NCBI GenBank assembly: GCA_002494975.1
Contig: DADI01000068.1
Span: 1 to 15,908 of the forward strand
DNA: 15,908 nucleotides
Reading direction: 5' to 3'
Source of the DNA: Euryarchaeota archaeon UBA556
GTDB lineage: Archaea > Thermoplasmatota > Poseidoniia > Poseidoniales > Thalassarchaeaceae
A model generated the notes under the pieces. It was given only the letters and a program-made list of their open reading frames with translations, was not told where the DNA came from and searched no databases. How positions within the stretch are numbered: the stretch's first letter is position 1; every line of letters begins with the position of its first letter. Below, piece by piece: positions 13,985 through 15,908 of the stretch. The position numbers and the translations under genes were made by a program.

Positions 13985-15034
13985 TTAATTGTTTATTTTT
14001 TTGAATGCATTAATGGTTCTATCAATATCTTCATCAGTAATATGTAAATGTATTACTGCCCTTACAGTAGAATCATTAATTGTCAATATATCAATGCCTT
14101 CTTTGGATAAATTATCGACTAATAATTGGGCTTGACCTTCATCACATGAGATATATACCATATTTGATTGAACGGTGTCTAAATTAACTGAAAAAGACCC
14201 TATGTTATTGATTGCACTTGCTAAATTTTTAGCACGGATATGGTCATCACCCAATCTATCAATGTTATTTTCTAATGCATATATTCCTGCAGCGGCTAAC
14301 ATACCTGCTTGACGCATTCCCCCTCCAAACATTTTCCTCCAACGATGAGCTCTAGCTATGAATTCACTAGAACCAACTAACACGCTTCCTACCGGTGCCC
14401 CCAAGCCCTTGGATAGACATATGGATATCGAGTCATAGTCTCGTACCATTCTAGCCGGATCAGTAGAAGTAGCGATTACTGCGTTGAATAATCTTGCACC
14501 ATCTATATGTGCAGCACAATTATTTTCATGAGCAATATGAGCAATTTCATCTAGGTCTTCTTGAGAGTAATAAGTTCCACCACCACGATTAGATGTATTT
14601 TCAACACAAACAAGACTGCCGTTCGGATAATGCCCCAAACTTCCTTCAACCTTACGGATTGCTTTAGCAACATCATTCGGCTTCATAATTCCAAGACTGG
14701 CGTCAACTAAAGCTACTGAACATCCAGAAAGAGCGGCAAATCCTCCTCCTTCATAGACATAAATATGACTATATCTTTCAGTTACAATTTCATCCCCTGG
14801 ATTTGTATGTGCTCTAATTGCAATTGCATTTGACATTGTTCCTGAAGGGATAAAAATCGCAGCTTCTTTACCTAACATTTTAGCCATACGTATTTGTAAT
14901 TCATTGACATTCGGATCATCACCCAATACATCATCTCCAACATCTGCTGATGACATCATACTACGCATCTCAGGCGTAGGCTGAGTTACTGTATCGCTAC
15001 GAAGGTCGACTCGTCCGCCCGGATAGTCTCTCAT
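13985..15034 (-). CDS. ltaE: Low-specificity L-threonine aldolase
   Basis: A PLP enzyme of fold type I that cleaves L-threonine or L-allo-threonine to glycine and acetaldehyde, and can serve glycine supply. The protein has 349 residues, the usual length. The N-terminus VDLRSDTVTQPTPEMR (9-24) and DDVLGDDPNVNELQ are family hallmarks. PSGTMSN (63-69) binds the PLP phosphate. H90 in HIYVYEGGG stacks near the cofactor. H176-I-D178-G-A-R181 includes the Asp that contacts the PLP ring nitrogen. K209 in CLSKGLGAPVGS is the Schiff-base lysine. R325 in TVRAVIHLHI is the likely substrate-carboxylate Arg. There is no signal peptide, so it is cytoplasmic. It is complete, with ATG at 15034 and no Shine-Dalgarno site. 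Stereospecificity cannot be read from sequence. It is 65 bases downstream of the surface-repeat gene and probably has its own promoter. Confidence 0.95.
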   Translation of the reverse strand: MRDYPGGRVDLRSDTVTQPTPEMRSMMSSADVGDDVLGDDPNVNELQIRMAKMLGKEAAIFIPSGTMSNAIAIRAHTNPGDEIVTERYSHIYVYEGGGFAALSGCSVALVDASLGIMKPNDVAKAIRKVEGSLGHYPNGSLVCVENTSNRGGGTYYSQEDLDEIAHIAHENNCAAHIDGARLFNAVIATSTDPARMVRDYDSISICLSKGLGAPVGSVLVGSSEFIARAHRWRKMFGGGMRQAGMLAAAGIYALENNIDRLGDDHIRAKNLASAINNIGSFSVNLDTVQSNMVYISCDEGQAQLLVDNLSKEGIDILTINDSTVRAVIHLHITDEDIDRTINAFKKINN

Positions 15035-15060
15035 AGTGTTGCCATGAGGTTATCACATAT

Positions 15061-15068
15061 CAAATAAA
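15061..15068 (-). promoter_or_regulatory. Possible TATA box of the threonine aldolase gene
   Basis: TTTATTTG on the minus strand is centred about 31 bases before the ATG at 15034. With the usual archaeal TATA-to-start distance of about 26 bases, transcription would begin a few bases before the ATG, which fits the absence of a Shine-Dalgarno site (near-leaderless message). This is based on position and composition only. Confidence 0.3.
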
Positions 15069-15099
15069 GCGATATTCAATCTTCCTATAAATGAGAATA

Positions 15100-15908
15100 T
15101 TACTTCTTCTTTCTGACCCTCTTAGCGCCCTTTCTGGCTTTAGGTTTCGAACCTGGACGCATTAAGACAGCTAAACCTACTAGTATTACTGCTCCTACAC
15201 CGCCAGCAATCATCATCATAGAGTTAGATTCTTTTGGATCAATTATACATTCTGCCTGACCAATATCTGGCTGTGATTCACCACTAGGGCAACGCGTCTG
15301 AGATGCCATCCCAGCATCTGAGACAAAATAATCTTCAGACGCGAAAACACATGAAGTTGACCCCATTAAAGATTGGTAACTACCAGGATAACATGGAAGT
15401 TGTTCTGTAGCAGTAGAAGTGTCAACATAGTGCCCACGATCGGCTGATTGACAAGATTCTTGACCTGTTAATGATTGAAAATTCCCCTCGGCACAGGCCA
15501 CTTGTGCTGTAGATGATATACCGCTAGAGAAATGACCCGGATCTGCAAGGACACACCCAGATTGTCCGGCTTCTGATTGATATGAACCTGGTAAACAAGG
15601 CGAAGCAGAAGTAGCGCCAGCTGAAGAATAGGTTCCTGGATTAGCCATTATACATTCAGAAGATGCTGGTTGTGGTTGATACTGTCCTGCAGGGCACATT
15701 ATCTGCATACTCTGTCCTTCGGATGGTACATGATGTCCAACATCAGAGAGTACGCAACTTGTCATGCCAGTTTCTGGTTGATAGGAGCCTGCTGAGCAAG
15801 GAGTCTGGGAAGATGCTCTGAGTGAAGAAACAAAATTTCCTTCAGCAGCATCAAGACATTCGGATTGACCCGTATCTGGTTGATAGGTTCCTTCCATACA
15901 GCCCTCAG
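15100..15908 (-). CDS. Cys-rich repeat surface protein, GCC2/GCC3-like (partial, 5' end beyond the right edge)
   Basis: The visible C-terminal part (about 269 residues) is a tandem array of 34-residue units. Each unit begins C-x2-G-x-Y/F-Q-x7-C and is followed by 19 residues containing a G-x-Y/F/H step. Six full units and the start of a seventh are present; unit 3 is 33 residues. Each unit has two cysteines 14 apart, probably disulfide-bonded outside the cell, like the GCC2/GCC3 (ephrin-receptor-like) modules of eukaryotes. After the repeats come one membrane segment (roughly MMMIAGGVGAVILVGLAVLM) and a Lys/Arg-rich cytoplasmic tail ending RVRKKK, so this is a type-I-like surface protein. The Met at 15897 is inside a repeat and is not a start: the frame stays open to 15908, with a Cys codon directly before it. 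The ligand or function is unknown; adhesion or particle contact is inference. Confidence 0.82.
   Translation of the reverse strand, partial: EGCMEGTYQPDTGQSECLDAAEGNFVSSLRASSQTPCSAGSYQPETGMTSCVLSDVGHHVPSEGQSMQIMCPAGQYQPQPASSECIMANPGTYSSAGATSASPCLPGSYQSEAGQSGCVLADPGHFSSGISSTAQVACAEGNFQSLTGQESCQSADRGHYVDTSTATEQLPCYPGSYQSLMGSTSCVFASEDYFVSDAGMASQTRCPSGESQPDIGQAECIIDPKESNSMMMIAGGVGAVILVGLAVLMRPGSKPKARKGAKRVRKKK
15113..15908 (-). repeat. Diverged tandem repeat of about 102 bp encoding Cys-rich 34-aa units
   Basis: The coding repeat of the surface protein; the repeat units proper run from about 15270 to the right edge, followed leftward by the membrane segment and basic tail. Units keep the cysteines, Gly and Tyr-Gln positions while the other residues vary, and the DNA has drifted too, so the array is old and not a recent duplication. 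The array continues outside the window. Confidence 0.6.

Noticed and set aside
15895..15897. ATG as the start of the repeat protein.
   Set aside because: It lies inside a repeat unit directly after the first cysteine of that unit, and the frame is open to the window edge, so the gene is partial at its 5' end.
1..15908. Search by eye for CRISPR arrays, insertion sequences, attachment sites, tRNA or rRNA genes and long exact repeats.
   Set aside because: None was found. The only tandem repeat is the diverged coding repeat of the surface protein, and no transposase or integrase reading frame is present.

Overview
The window looks like a piece of an AT-rich archaeal chromosome, most likely a marine planktonic Thermoplasmatota (Marine Group II or III, Poseidoniales-like). 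Three things point there. One is a radical-SAM archaeosine synthase (RaSEA), a tRNA modification enzyme of archaea. The second is a Cys-rich surface protein built of eukaryote-like GCC2/GCC3 type 34-residue repeats, which from general knowledge are common in Marine Group II. The third is a mix of strong Shine-Dalgarno sites (GGAGG, GAGGG) before some genes and none before others, as expected where leaderless transcripts occur. The taxonomic call is inference; there is no rRNA or tRNA gene here.

Layout, left to right. Bases 1-113 hold the N-terminal end of a membrane protein leaving the window (minus). Bases 203-1336 are RaSEA (minus). It diverges, across an 88-base gap, from 1425-2177, a membrane-anchored left-handed beta-helix acyltransferase (the only plus-strand gene). 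That gene meets a coiled-coil protein (2178-2807, minus) stop to stop with no base between. Then come, all on minus: an M20 dipeptidase-like zinc peptidase (2892-4304); a very large AddA/RecB-like helicase-nuclease (4343-9316); its AddB-like partner (9316-12945), joined by a one-base TAATG overlap; a secreted, membrane-anchored thioredoxin-like protein (13014-13946); a low-specificity threonine aldolase (13985-15034); and the C-terminal part of the repeat surface protein (15100-15908, entering from the right edge). Coding density is very high, and no gap between genes reaches 100 bases.

How the genes work together. The centre of the window is an 8.6 kb two-gene unit that should encode a double-strand-break resection machine of AddAB type: one active SF1A helicase motor and two RecB-type nuclease domains. 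Both nuclease domains carry a four-cysteine signature expected to bind an iron-sulfur cluster. The classical bacterial AddAB has this in AddB only, and archaea are usually thought to resect with HerA-NurA and Mre11-Rad50, so this is the most interesting part of the window. The M20 peptidase and the coiled-coil gene follow on the same strand with short gaps and may be read through, but nothing ties their function to DNA repair. The other genes are ordinary housekeeping (tRNA modification, amino acid metabolism) or cell-surface functions. No CRISPR array, insertion sequence, attachment site, tRNA or rRNA was seen.
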